From assembly GCF_003797765.1 (NCBI RefSeq), contig NZ_RKMB01000010.1:124001-188000 (forward strand): a stretch of 64,000 bases of DNA. Reading direction: 5' to 3'. The notes beneath the pieces were generated by a model. That model saw only the letters and a program-made list of their open reading frames with translations. It was not told the DNA's origin and searched no databases. Shown one piece after another: positions 17,467 through 26,098 of the stretch (within the stretch, counting starts at the first letter, position 1; every line of letters begins with the position of its first letter). The stretch is from Ramlibacter sp. WS9. Lineage in GTDB: Bacteria; Pseudomonadota; Gammaproteobacteria; Burkholderiales; Burkholderiaceae_C. The position numbers were made by a program, and so were the translations under genes.

Positions 17467-17492
17467 GCATCGAGCGGCGAACCGCTCGATGC
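17467..17492 (-). terminator. Rho-independent terminator downstream of porin 2
   Basis: Perfect 11-base stem GCATCGAGCGG / CCGCTCGATGC with loop CGAA; on the minus strand it is followed by CTTTTTT. It lies 72 bases beyond the porin stop and 80 bases before the tannase-like start, so the two genes are separate units. Confidence 0.85.
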
Positions 17493-17563
17493 GCAAGACC
17501 GGCGAGAAACTTGCAATTTCATTCCGATCAACCTGCGTCCGTGAGGGTGCAGGATAAGAATCA

Positions 17564-18619
17564 TCAGAAGCTGTGGCGCAGCCCGATGTCGAGGCCGCTG
17601 GAGGAGGCGTTGACACCGGTCGTGGAGCCGTTCAGTGCCACGACAGCGCTGCCCCCATTCTTCACGCGGGCCCAGGTGGCATAAACGGCAGTGCGCTTCG
17701 ATAGGTTGTGCACGTACCCCAACGCCAATTTTTTGGTCTCCGGCGTACCGACAGCCGTGGATTCGTAAGCCGAGTACGAAGCGCGGATATCGCCGCTGCC
17801 CACAGGGAACACCCCGCCGAGCAGCCAGCCCTTGCCGTCGACAGCGCCGGCCCGGTCACGCGTGATCTGGCCCATGACCTTGCCAAAGCCAAAAGTCCAC
17901 TGGCCGGCGACGTTGTTCTGGCGGACGTTGCCGGTAGCGTATTCGGTGCGGCTCACCGCCACGGCCACGTTGAAAGGCCCGCTTTCCAGGCCAACGCGCA
18001 CAGCGGCGCCCTTGCCGTCGTCTTGCGTCACCGGCCCCGTGTTGTTCTCGCCCAGGTACGCCTGGACCTGGCCGTAGAAGCCGCCCAGGTTAGGCGGCAG
18101 AAGGTAGCCGATACTGTTGGAGGCGCGGGCCGCAGTCGCGCCGGTAATGATGGATCCGATGGTTTGAGTGCTGCCCACGCCGAGCGTGAAGAACGGATCG
18201 AATATGGTCAGATTCCAGAACTGGGGCGTGTAGTCACGACCCAGCCGCAGCTCGCCCCAGCCACCGGCCAGGCTCACGGTCGAGCGGCGATTGAACGTCA
18301 GGCCCTGGCGGCCAGCGACGGCAGCACCTGTACCCGAGGCCTGGTTGTTGGTGTTGGTGGCGGCGCCTTCGCCGTTGTCGGCGTTCAGGTCGCCCTCCAG
18401 CCAGAACGAGGCGGACATGCCGCCCCCCAGGTCTTCAGTGCCGCGAAAGCCCAGGCGCGAGCTGGTCAGGCCAGAGCTCCCTAGCTGGGTCTTGTTGCTC
18501 GCACTGCCATGGCCGACTTTCAGGGTTGCATCGACCACGCCGAACAGCGTGACCGTGGATTGAGCAGAGGCAGTGCAGGCAGCGGCCAGTGCGGCCATGG
18601 CGATAAGCGACTTTTTCAT
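17564..18619 (-). CDS. Gram-negative trimeric porin (Burkholderia/Bordetella type) 2
   Basis: 351 residues. Signal peptide MKKSLIAMAALAAACTASAQ, then STVTLFGVVDATLKVGHG, the characteristic first strand of this porin family, then LGFRGTEDLGGGMSASFWLEGDL and the C-terminal DIGLRHSF ending in Phe. Forms a general outer-membrane channel, often with anion preference in this family. It is monocistronic: terminator downstream, divergent serine hydrolase upstream. It is clearly homologous to porin 1 but not a recent copy. Confidence 0.93.
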   Translation of the reverse strand: MKKSLIAMAALAAACTASAQSTVTLFGVVDATLKVGHGSASNKTQLGSSGLTSSRLGFRGTEDLGGGMSASFWLEGDLNADNGEGAATNTNNQASGTGAAVAGRQGLTFNRRSTVSLAGGWGELRLGRDYTPQFWNLTIFDPFFTLGVGSTQTIGSIITGATAARASNSIGYLLPPNLGGFYGQVQAYLGENNTGPVTQDDGKGAAVRVGLESGPFNVAVAVSRTEYATGNVRQNNVAGQWTFGFGKVMGQITRDRAGAVDGKGWLLGGVFPVGSGDIRASYSAYESTAVGTPETKKLALGYVHNLSKRTAVYATWARVKNGGSAVVALNGSTTGVNASSSGLDIGLRHSF

Positions 18620-18963
18620 GAGGGCGTGTCTCCGGGGGTTGTACGTTTTTCCCGCTGATCTCAGCAGGCGAACGATTGTTGATGCCGAGCAATCGTTGGC
18701 GTTTGGAAGGAACCGCTGTCCTTGTGCATTTGCTACAGCGGCTCGGGTTTGCCCCTAGCCGACGATCCTGATGGAATGGCTCAATAGGTGGTCGAGCTCA
18801 CGCCGATGTCGCGCCAATCTTTAGTTACCTTGCGGCGCCTTTAGCAATCCTGCGCCGTTGCAGGGTTACTCCGCAGCAGGTGCTGCCTGCTTGCTAAGAA
18901 CACTGTGGCTCGCCTCGCTCCATGTGCGGCAGGGCTCCTCGGAACAACCAAAAGGAAAATGAC
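18620..18963. other. Intergenic region between divergent porin 2 and serine hydrolase
   Basis: 344 bases without a supported gene. It must contain the promoters of both divergent genes. AAGGAAA at about 18951-18957 is the ribosome site for the hydrolase. No convincing palindrome or known operator was found here. Confidence 0.6.
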
Positions 18964-20244
18964 ATGAACATGGCTTTGTCGCGTAAATGGTTGGCCGGCG
19001 CCGCGCTGCTACTGGCGGTGCACGGGTTAATGGCGCAGAGCCTGCCCACTGCGCGTCCCGAAGAGCTCGGCCTTTCTCCCGAACGGCTGGACCGCATCAG
19101 TGCATGGATGAAGGGCGAAATCGCGGCCAAGCGCGTGCCCGGCGCAGTCATCGTGATCGCGCGCAACGGCAAGGTGGGCTACTACGAAACCTTCGGTCTG
19201 CAGAATCCGGCGCGGCCCGAGCCGATGAACCGCGACAGCATCTTTCGCATCTATTCGATGACGAAGCCGCTGGTGACGGTGGCAGCGATGATGATGGCCG
19301 AGGAAGGAAAGCTCAGGCTCGAGTCGCCGGTGTCCGCCTACATCCCCAGCTTTGCGAACGTCAAGGTCGGCGTGGAAAAGACCGATGCCGCCGGCGTCAA
19401 GACGCTGGAGCTGGTACCAGCACGCCGTCCCATCACCGTGCAGGATTTGATGCGGCACACGTCCGGCCTGACCTACGGCTTCTTCGGAGATTCGCTGGTG
19501 AAGAAGGCCTATCTCAGCGCCGGCATCGGCGCCATCGAAGGCGGGCTGACGACCGCGGAATTCGCCGACAAACTGGCCAGCGTGCCGCTGCACTACCAGC
19601 CCGGCAGCACCTGGGACTACGGCTATTCGACCGACGTGCTTGGCCGTGTGCTCGAGGTGGTATCGGGCCAGAGCCTGCATTCCTTGCTGCGCGCGCGCCT
19701 GCTCGATCCACTGGGGATGAAAGACACCAGTTTCTATGTCACCGACGCCGCACGCCAGGCCCGCATTGCCGAGCCGTTGCCGGACGACCGCGACTTGGGG
19801 GTCAACTTCGTCATGGGAGATCCACGGGTGGTGGAAAAGCTGGAGTCCGGCGGTGCCGGCATGGTATCCACTGCGAACGACTACGCCCGCTTCCTGCAGA
19901 TGATGCTCAATGGGGGCGTGCTGGACGGCAAGCGATACCTCAGCCCGAAGACCATCGAGTACATGACCTCCGATCACCTCGGCGCGGGTGTGGCCCTGAC
20001 GCCCTTGTACCTGCCGGGGCCCGGCTACGGCTTCGGGCTTGGCTTTGCCGTGCGCAAAGTCAACGGCGAGGCTTCCTACATCACGCCGGCCGGCGAATAC
20101 TACTGGGGCGGCGCGGGCGGCACGTACTTCTGGGTCGATCCCAAGACCAATATGTTCGTGATGCTGATGATGCAGTCGCCCAAGCAGCGCACGCCTTACC
20201 GCTCGGTGCTGCGCAACATGGTGTACGGGGCCGTCGAAAAATAG
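18964..20244 (+). CDS. Class C beta-lactamase-like serine hydrolase (EstB-type esterase), exported
   Basis: 426 residues with a signal peptide (cleavage near GLMAQ). SMTK at 98-101 is the SxxK nucleophile motif; Tyr221 in YST takes the place of the YxN tyrosine; the third motif region reads YYWGGAGGTYF, the tryptophan-containing variant seen in EstB-like esterases rather than the KTG of true beta-lactamases. The function is therefore probably hydrolysis of an ester or amide in the periplasm, not antibiotic resistance. The ATG at 18964 is preferred over an in-frame upstream one because it opens the signal peptide and has a ribosome site. Confidence 0.88.
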   Translation: MNMALSRKWLAGAALLLAVHGLMAQSLPTARPEELGLSPERLDRISAWMKGEIAAKRVPGAVIVIARNGKVGYYETFGLQNPARPEPMNRDSIFRIYSMTKPLVTVAAMMMAEEGKLRLESPVSAYIPSFANVKVGVEKTDAAGVKTLELVPARRPITVQDLMRHTSGLTYGFFGDSLVKKAYLSAGIGAIEGGLTTAEFADKLASVPLHYQPGSTWDYGYSTDVLGRVLEVVSGQSLHSLLRARLLDPLGMKDTSFYVTDAARQARIAEPLPDDRDLGVNFVMGDPRVVEKLESGGAGMVSTANDYARFLQMMLNGGVLDGKRYLSPKTIEYMTSDHLGAGVALTPLYLPGPGYGFGLGFAVRKVNGEASYITPAGEYYWGGAGGTYFWVDPKTNMFVMLMMQSPKQRTPYRSVLRNMVYGAVEK

Positions 20245-20311
20245 CGCGCCGAATTCATACAGATACCACGGCCACGCCGACCCAATTCCCGCAACACGGG
20301 GTGTACTGGAG

Positions 20312-21247
20312 CTAGTGGCGACGCAAGTGTGTCGGCGGCAGGCCCCAGTACTTTCGGAATGTGTTGGAGAAGTGGGCCAGGTCCGGGAACCCGACGACTG
20401 TGCCGATCTCCCCGATCGGCTTGGTCGTGCCTTCAACGAGGTCGCGGGCACGGCGCATGCGCAACTGCAGCGAATACCGAAGAGGTGCCAGGCCGAGCGT
20501 CGCCTTGAACGCGCGGTAAAACGCGTGAGGGCTCAGATCAAGCAGCTGCGCCATGGCCGAAAGGGACACGGGGCTATCGAGTTGATCAGTGATGTACTCG
20601 TCGATACGGGCCAGTTGAAGGGCGCTCAGCTTACCTCGCGGGGTCTCGCCGGCTTCACCGAAGCGCTCAAGCAAACGAACGGCAAGGGCCATGCCGGCGG
20701 GCTCAAGAAAGTCTCTCGGCCGTGCGCCCGGCGCTTTCACGTACTCCAGCAAGGCCCGGCCCATGCTGTTGATCACGCCGTCTGCCTCGCCGAAACAATT
20801 GCGCAAGCGGATCGCGGCGTTCGGACAATCATGTCCCGTCGCCTTCATCAGCAGCGCCGGCGTGATACTGAGGTGAACGTTGTGGCCTGGGCCGAAGGTG
20901 CGAAAATAGAGAGGCTGGTACGGCGGTGCGATGACCACCTGTCCCGCGGAGTGTTGGCGCACGTCGAGCACTCCCTCGCGCCATTGCACGACCGGAGACG
21001 TCGCCGAGTATCGGATGAAAATATCGTAGCGGTTGTTGGGGGGAACGTAGTATTCGTGCGTGACGGCGTGCTGCTCCCACACCAGGAGGTCGCTGTAGCC
21101 CAGCGCCTTGCTGTCCGCAGTCACCATGGATCGGATGGTGCGTGCTGGGTCGTCGCCCGGCGCCTCTTCCGCGAGGCGCTTCAGGCGCGACATGTCGATG
21201 CTGCGCAAGACCTCCTGGTAGCTGAGTCCGATTTCTTCGGTCTTCAC
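20312..21247 (-). CDS. AraC-family transcriptional regulator 2
   Basis: 311 residues from a GTG that overlaps the stop of the upstream propeller gene (GTGA), suggesting translational coupling; an internal ATG at 21193 is an alternative. N-terminal AraC-binding/cupin-type domain (YYVPPNNRYDIFIRYSATSPVV) and C-terminal double helix-turn-helix (MAQLLDLSPHAFYRAFKATLGLAPLRY and IGTVVGFPDLAHFSNTFRKYWGLPPTHLRRH). It is probably co-transcribed with the secreted propeller protein and may control it, the convergent serine hydrolase or the neighbouring porin. Confidence 0.88.
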   Translation of the reverse strand: MKTEEIGLSYQEVLRSIDMSRLKRLAEEAPGDDPARTIRSMVTADSKALGYSDLLVWEQHAVTHEYYVPPNNRYDIFIRYSATSPVVQWREGVLDVRQHSAGQVVIAPPYQPLYFRTFGPGHNVHLSITPALLMKATGHDCPNAAIRLRNCFGEADGVINSMGRALLEYVKAPGARPRDFLEPAGMALAVRLLERFGEAGETPRGKLSALQLARIDEYITDQLDSPVSLSAMAQLLDLSPHAFYRAFKATLGLAPLRYSLQLRMRRARDLVEGTTKPIGEIGTVVGFPDLAHFSNTFRKYWGLPPTHLRRH

Positions 21248-22311
21248 TTGAGCGGACGATAAGCCAGTCGATCGGAATTGAACGAACCGATCCACAGTTC
21301 GTTCCCGACCGGCATCGCGATGGAGGCCCCAGTGAAAGAAGTGTTCGCGGGTCCTCGGGCTATTTCCGTGACAGCCATCGACTTCGGGTCGATGGTCGCA
21401 ACGACATAGCCGCGCGAACACAGGATGCCCGCCAGGTTCTTCGGCGGCCCCCCGCACGATGGCTCGTCATCGATCATTCCGGCCGTGATCAAGCGGCCGT
21501 CGCTCGTCCAGCGAATGTTGTCGGGGGCGAACCCCGTGAACTGCGCGACGCGCAGCGGCTTCGCGGTGTCGACGCGCGAGAACACCGTCACTTTTCTTGC
21601 CGCAGACGAAACCACATAGAACTCGCGATCGTCGGGCGCTGTCTCGATGCCGTTGTTGGCGGCGAACTCGGTGCCCGGCAGCTGGCGGAAAGCCGGTGTG
21701 CCAGGGGCCCAGAGATACACCGCACCCGTCGGTTGCCCGGCAAACGCATCTTCGAATGTCTTGCCAGGCATGAGGAGCACTGTCGCGACGATTGCGCCGT
21801 CGCTGAATGCCGCCACGCTATTGGCCGCCAATCCGTCCGGCATGAGGACACAGCCAATCCAGGTGGCCGTTGGTGCGGCGCCGCGGGTGTCGAGTTCGAA
21901 GACTTCGATCGATTCCCGCCCTCCGTGGTTGGTGGCGTACAACGTGAAGCGGCCGGCCTCCGCTTTGCGAAGGCTGAGGCCGTGCAGCACCGCCTGCTTG
22001 GGGTCGAGCGGGCCAGGGCAGTTGGCAAACTTCGCTTTGTCCAGGCGGCTTGCCGCGGCTCCGGTCGCATAGAGCCCTCGGGCCATCTTTTCCCGGGCAT
22101 TCACAAGATGCAACCCGCTGCCCGGCGCCATGCCGCTCGCCAGCAGCCATCCCGTGTCCGGAACCAGCACCAGGTCCTCAGGGTTCTGCACACCGCAGAT
22201 GAAGGAGAGTCCGCCCGCCGGCGCACACGATGCGGGCTGAGCAGGGGCGCTGGAGTGTGCTCCGCCAAAGGCCAGGAAGGCAAGCGCCGCGCTGATGAAT
22301 GCATGTTTCAC
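21244..22311 (-). CDS. Secreted beta-propeller protein, SMP-30/arylesterase-like
   Basis: 355 residues from a GTG start (AAGGAG 7 bases upstream), which opens a signal peptide MKHAFISAALAFLAFGG. The body has repeated propeller-like strands and motifs of the SMP-30/paraoxonase/strictosidine synthase superfamily: NPEDLVLVPDTGWLLASG, HGLSLRK, FAANNGIETAPDDREFYV and DNIRWTSDGRLITAG. Conserved Asn and Asp in these segments could ligate calcium. Several cysteines suit a periplasmic fold. It may hydrolyse a lactone or aryl ester. It overlaps the AraC 2 gene. Assignment to the superfamily is good; specificity is unknown. Confidence 0.8.
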   Translation of the reverse strand: MKHAFISAALAFLAFGGAHSSAPAQPASCAPAGGLSFICGVQNPEDLVLVPDTGWLLASGMAPGSGLHLVNAREKMARGLYATGAAASRLDKAKFANCPGPLDPKQAVLHGLSLRKAEAGRFTLYATNHGGRESIEVFELDTRGAAPTATWIGCVLMPDGLAANSVAAFSDGAIVATVLLMPGKTFEDAFAGQPTGAVYLWAPGTPAFRQLPGTEFAANNGIETAPDDREFYVVSSAARKVTVFSRVDTAKPLRVAQFTGFAPDNIRWTSDGRLITAGMIDDEPSCGGPPKNLAGILCSRGYVVATIDPKSMAVTEIARGPANTSFTGASIAMPVGNELWIGSFNSDRLAYRPLK

Positions 22312-22423
22312 TGGTCGACTCCTTGATCTTTCCTTGCGCATCCGTTCCGGATCGGCACCCTGGTTCGAAGGCTGCCGTTAGTCCGGGCAGATGCGCAAAG
22401 GCTTGGTTGATGCAATGCTCAGG

Positions 22424-23404
22424 TCACGACTCCGCTGTAAAGCCGATCTGCTTGATCAAGCGCCGCCATTCGTCGGTATCGGCCTTGATCACGTCGGTCA
22501 AAGCCTGCGGGGTGGTCGGCTTCGCGGTCATCGCGAAGGTTGCCAGCATGGCTGTCACTTCGGGTTGCACCAGGACTGTCTGCATGTAGGCAGCAGCACG
22601 GCGAACGAGGTTTTGCGGCGTCTTTCCTGGCATGAACAACCCGAACTGCTCCGTCGCCGTGATCGGGTAGCCCTGCTCACGAAAAGTCGGAACATCGGGC
22701 AGAAACGAGTTTCGGCCAACCCCCGAGACGGCCAGCATTCGCAGCCTGCCGCTCTTGAGGTGCGGCAGGAAAGCGCCGGCCGTCGAGAAATAACCGGATA
22801 CCTGGCCGCCCATCAGGTCCTGCAGCCCAGGCGCATCACCACGGTAGCCCACGTGCGTCAGTTCCGTGCCCGACAGCTTGGACAACAGGATGCCGACCAG
22901 GTGGGGCGTAGAGCCCGCGGCGGGCGAACCGAAGTTGGCTTTGCCCGGATTTTCCTTGCACCACGCGATGAAGTCCCTGACCCCGCGCACGCTGGCAGGG
23001 ACCGCGGTTCCGACGGCAAATCCGAATGGGAACGTGCAAACCGTGGTGACCGGTGCCACATCTTCGATGACGTAGGGGAGCTTGCGGTAGGTAAAGGGAT
23101 AGATGGAGAAAGGCGCGGTCGGGGTCAGCAGGAAGGTGCCGCCGTCTGGCGCGCTGTCCTTGAGCGTCGAGATGGATATCTGCATCGCGGCGCCGGGCTT
23201 GTTCTCGACGATGACGTTGTTGGCATAGCCCCCACGCATTCTTTCAGCGAGGCGCCGGGCGATCGCGTCGGTGCCCCCTCCTGGTGGAAAACCGACAAGA
23301 ATCCTCGCAAGGTCGAGGTTCTGTGCGTGCGCGTAGCGAAGTGGGGCAGCGGCCAATGCTGCGATACCGGCCAGCTGACCGGCGAATTTGCGGCGTGTGG
23401 GCAT
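22424..23404 (-). CDS. Bug-family (TctC-like) periplasmic solute-binding protein 2
   Basis: 326 residues. AGGAGA lies 6 bases before the ATG opening MPTRRKFAGQLAGIAALAAAP, a signal peptide with a Tat-like RR. The mature part has ARILVGFPPGGGTDAIAR, VENKPGAAMQI and FLPDVPTFREQGYP, all standard for Bug receptors. No tctA/tctB genes are nearby. It is divergent from the hydroxyacyl-CoA-type dehydrogenase/BKACE cluster, so its ligand may be a related organic acid, but this is only positional evidence. Confidence 0.9.
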   Translation of the reverse strand: MPTRRKFAGQLAGIAALAAAPLRYAHAQNLDLARILVGFPPGGGTDAIARRLAERMRGGYANNVIVENKPGAAMQISISTLKDSAPDGGTFLLTPTAPFSIYPFTYRKLPYVIEDVAPVTTVCTFPFGFAVGTAVPASVRGVRDFIAWCKENPGKANFGSPAAGSTPHLVGILLSKLSGTELTHVGYRGDAPGLQDLMGGQVSGYFSTAGAFLPHLKSGRLRMLAVSGVGRNSFLPDVPTFREQGYPITATEQFGLFMPGKTPQNLVRRAAAYMQTVLVQPEVTAMLATFAMTAKPTTPQALTDVIKADTDEWRRLIKQIGFTAES

Positions 23405-23738
23405 TTCTTGTCTCCTGGATATGAATTGATGTCGATCGATCAGCATTGCGCTCCTCGGTATGCGACGGCGCAGGTGCTTCAAGATTCGGATTCAAGCACC
23501 CCCATCTTTCCGTTCTTGCGCTGTCTATCGCTTTCTTGCGCGGGCGCGGGTATGCCCTGATGCTTGTCCCGCTGCTACATCGCACCCGCGTTCGTGGAAA
23601 CCCTCGTCTGAGCAAGAAGCGGACAGTTCGCGCAGCAACTGGAAAGGCCGTGCGCCGTCTCACGCTGTAATCGCCATGCCTTTGCACAACCGTGTGAAGG
23701 GCAAATACGCGCAGTTCAAAAGAGTGGAGACACATATC
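23405..23738. promoter_or_regulatory. Divergent intergenic region with an inverted repeat
   Basis: 334 bases between Bug 2 and the dehydrogenase gene. It contains GGTGCTT (23473-23479) and AAGCACC (23494-23500), perfect 7-base arms 14 bases apart that extend as TCAA/TTCA with a mismatch, and TTCTTGCGC repeated directly at 23513 and 23533 (20 bases apart). These are candidate sites for the MarR or another regulator. An in-frame ATG at 23676 could extend the dehydrogenase, but it has no ribosome site. Confidence 0.4.
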
Positions 23739-24671
23739 GTGGTGCAAACCGTTTCGGTCGTCGGTTGCGGGCTCATCGGGGCAAGCTGGGCATTGCACTT
23801 CCTGGTGCGCGGACTGGATGTGGTGGCTTGCGATCCATCGGAGGGCGCCGAGAGCCGGCTGCGGGCGTTTGTCGCGGAGCACTGGGAACAGGCGGGCAGG
23901 CTTGGTATGCATCCGTCTGCCAATACCGGAAGGCTGGAGTTTCAGGCCGACGCCCAACGAGCAGTAGAGCGCGCCGACTTCGTCCAGGAGAACGGGCCCG
24001 AACGAGTGGACATGAAGAGGGAGCTGTTCGCCAAGCTCGACGAGGCCGCGGCGCCCCACATCATCTTGGCCAGCAGTTCTTCTGGCTTGCGGCCGTCGCA
24101 GATGCAGGACCTGTGCAAGCACCCGGAGCGCGTGCTCGTCGGGCATCCCTTCAATCCGCCGCACTTGATCCCGCTCGTCGAGGTTGTGGGCGGCCGGCTA
24201 ACGTCTGCGGACGCAATCTCCTCTGCCATGTCGTTCTACCGCTCCGTAGGGAAGCGACCGATCCACGTGCGCAAGGAGGTGACCGCCCATGTCGCCAACC
24301 GATTGCAAGCCGCGGTGTGGCGGGAAGCCTATGGCCTGGTGCAGGACGGTGTGGTCGATATGGAAGACATCGATACGGCGATGTCGCATGGCATCGGGCT
24401 TCGCTGGGCTCTGCTCGGCCCATTTGCAATCCAGATGCTCGCCGGAGGTGCTGGAGGCATGCGTCACTCTCTCGACCACCTGGGCGCGTCCCTTGACGGG
24501 TGGTGGCAGGACCTTCACCAGACCCGGCTGACGCCGGAACTGAAACAGCTGATTTTCAACCACGCCGAACAGCTGCTTGCGGGCTTTGACCCGGCCGCCG
24601 TCGTGCAGGCGCGCGATGAGTTCCTCATCGAACTCATCACGGCGAAAGCGGGTCGGCGAAATCTCCCATAG
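23739..24671 (+). CDS. 3-hydroxyacyl-CoA dehydrogenase-family enzyme (carnitine dehydrogenase/lambda-crystallin type)
   Basis: 310 residues from GTG (GGAGA 8 bases upstream). N-terminal Rossmann domain with GxGxxG (GCGLIG, residues 9-14); HPFNPPHLIPLVEVVGG carries the conserved catalytic His and Asn-Pro-Pro of the family; the C-terminal helical domain has EVTAHVANRLQAAVWREA and DIDTAMSHGIGLRWALLGP. This single-domain form oxidises free 3-hydroxy acids such as L-carnitine or L-gulonate. The next gene encodes a BKACE enzyme that cleaves beta-keto acids, the same pairing as in carnitine degradation: oxidise the 3-hydroxy group, then cleave with acetyl-CoA. The actual substrate is not known. Confidence 0.88.
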   Translation: MVQTVSVVGCGLIGASWALHFLVRGLDVVACDPSEGAESRLRAFVAEHWEQAGRLGMHPSANTGRLEFQADAQRAVERADFVQENGPERVDMKRELFAKLDEAAAPHIILASSSSGLRPSQMQDLCKHPERVLVGHPFNPPHLIPLVEVVGGRLTSADAISSAMSFYRSVGKRPIHVRKEVTAHVANRLQAAVWREAYGLVQDGVVDMEDIDTAMSHGIGLRWALLGPFAIQMLAGGAGGMRHSLDHLGASLDGWWQDLHQTRLTPELKQLIFNHAEQLLAGFDPAAVVQARDEFLIELITAKAGRRNLP

Positions 24672-24704
24672 CAGTCGACAAGACACTTCTCTCAAGAGTC
24701 AAAC

Positions 24705-25583
24705 ATGCAAGAAACCATCATCATCACCTGCGCGCTAACCGGCGCCGGGCCGCTCTCCAGCAATCCGGCGCAACCGGTCACGCCCGCCCAGATCGCCCAG
24801 TCGGGCCTCGAAGCGGCCGATGCCGGCGCCGCGATTCTTCACGTCCATGTTCGAGATCCCGCGACTGGCGAGTTTTCGGGTGAGCTCGCGCTCTACGAGG
24901 AAGCCGTGGGGCTGATCCGGGAAAAAAACAAGGACGTGATTCTCAACCTGACTACGGGGCTGGGATCGGGGTTCTACCCGAAGGACCCGATGTTGCCCAT
25001 GGAAGCGGGCCCCGGAACGCACATCTGGAGCGCAGAGAAGCGCATGGAGCACGTGCTCAAGCTCAAGCCCGAGATCTGCACGTTGGACCTGGTGACCGCA
25101 CAAGTGTTCGGCGGTGTCGTCATCAGCACGGAGCAGGTGCTCACGCGCATGGCGCACATGGCCCGCGATGCGGGAGTGAAGCCGGAGATCGAACTCTTCG
25201 ACGCCGGTGACGTCGTGCTTGCGGAGCATCTCATCAAGAAGGGGGCGCTCGATGGTCCCGGCATGTACTCGTTCGTCATGGGGTTGAACTTCACCATTCC
25301 CGCGGACCCCGAAAGCATGCTCTACCTGCGCAACCGCCTTCCGGCTGGGGCGCAATGGCAAGGGTTCGGCATCGGCCGCAACCAGTTCCCGATGGCGATG
25401 CAGTCGGCGTTGCTGGGCGGGCACGTGCGCGTGGGAATGGAAGACAACGCATACATCGCCAGGGGGGCCTTCGCAAAGAGCAATGCCGAACAAGTGGTCA
25501 AAGCACGCCATCTGGTCGAAAGCCTGGGCCCGGCGATCGCTTCACCTGCTCAGGCTCGCGCCATTCTGGGATTGAAGCCCTGA
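24705..25583 (+). CDS. Beta-keto acid cleavage enzyme (BKACE, DUF849) 1
   Basis: 292 residues. The zinc-binding HVHVRD motif supplies His46 and His48, and GMEDN gives the third ligand Glu246, as in 3-keto-5-aminohexanoate cleavage enzyme. The family converts a beta-keto acid plus acetyl-CoA to acetoacetate plus a shortened acyl-CoA; specificity depends on pocket residues. It is 33 bp after the 3-hydroxy acid dehydrogenase and 33 bp before a MarR regulator, forming a small operon. A very similar copy lies at 52468-53373 (47 of the first 51 residues identical), placed in a different regulon. Confidence 0.93.
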   Translation: MQETIIITCALTGAGPLSSNPAQPVTPAQIAQSGLEAADAGAAILHVHVRDPATGEFSGELALYEEAVGLIREKNKDVILNLTTGLGSGFYPKDPMLPMEAGPGTHIWSAEKRMEHVLKLKPEICTLDLVTAQVFGGVVISTEQVLTRMAHMARDAGVKPEIELFDAGDVVLAEHLIKKGALDGPGMYSFVMGLNFTIPADPESMLYLRNRLPAGAQWQGFGIGRNQFPMAMQSALLGGHVRVGMEDNAYIARGAFAKSNAEQVVKARHLVESLGPAIASPAQARAILGLKP

Positions 25584-25616
25584 CGCGCGAGGGGAGCCAC
25601 CGGGGACAACTCCAGC

Positions 25617-26057
25617 ATGAGCAGTCCGCAGATTTCCAGCGTGCTTGGATACCAGGTCGCGCAAGCGTCAATCGCCACGCGGGGGCTGTTCGAGCGGTGC
25701 GTTGGCGAGCCCCTGCGACTGAGACCCATCGAATACACCATGCTCTGCCTGATTCATGGAAGCTCTGGCATCACGAGTGCGCAGATCGCCAGGTCGCTGG
25801 CCATGAGTCCTCCGAACATGGTGACCCGCGTGGTTCTGCTGGAAGAACGTGGATTCGTGGTCCGAAGAGCTTGCCAATCCGATCGCCGGGCGCACACACT
25901 CCATGCGACACCGGAAGGCTCACACATTTCTGGCGAAGCAACGCGCCGCTTGCTGGAGGGCGAACTGACCTTGTTTGATAACTTGACGAACGCAGAGCGG
26001 CTCTTGTTGGGCGAGCTCTTGAGCAAAATGGCTTCCCGCCGCCACGGTGACAGCTGA
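25617..26057 (+). CDS. MarR-family transcriptional regulator
   Basis: 146 residues with the winged helix of MarR proteins: ITSAQIARSLAMSPPNMVTRVVLLEERGFVVRRACQSDRRAHTLHATPEG, including the wing DRR-H pattern. It is in the operon with the dehydrogenase, BKACE 1, esterase and Old Yellow Enzyme. A ligand-relieved repressor of this operon, sensing the aromatic or keto acid, is a reasonable inference. Confidence 0.9.
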   Translation: MSSPQISSVLGYQVAQASIATRGLFERCVGEPLRLRPIEYTMLCLIHGSSGITSAQIARSLAMSPPNMVTRVVLLEERGFVVRRACQSDRRAHTLHATPEGSHISGEATRRLLEGELTLFDNLTNAERLLLGELLSKMASRRHGDS

Positions 26058-26098
26058 TCGGTACAGGGTGTCGGGGCTCACAGAGCCAGGAGATTGAT

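Noticed and set aside
18964..20244. Antibiotic resistance by a class C beta-lactamase
   Set aside because: The KTG motif is replaced by a WGG-type sequence and the catabolic context favours an esterase.
18987..20451. Open frames of over 440 codons on both strands around the serine hydrolase
   Set aside because: Frame shadows of the SxxK hydrolase; the composition is unnatural and there is no ribosome site.
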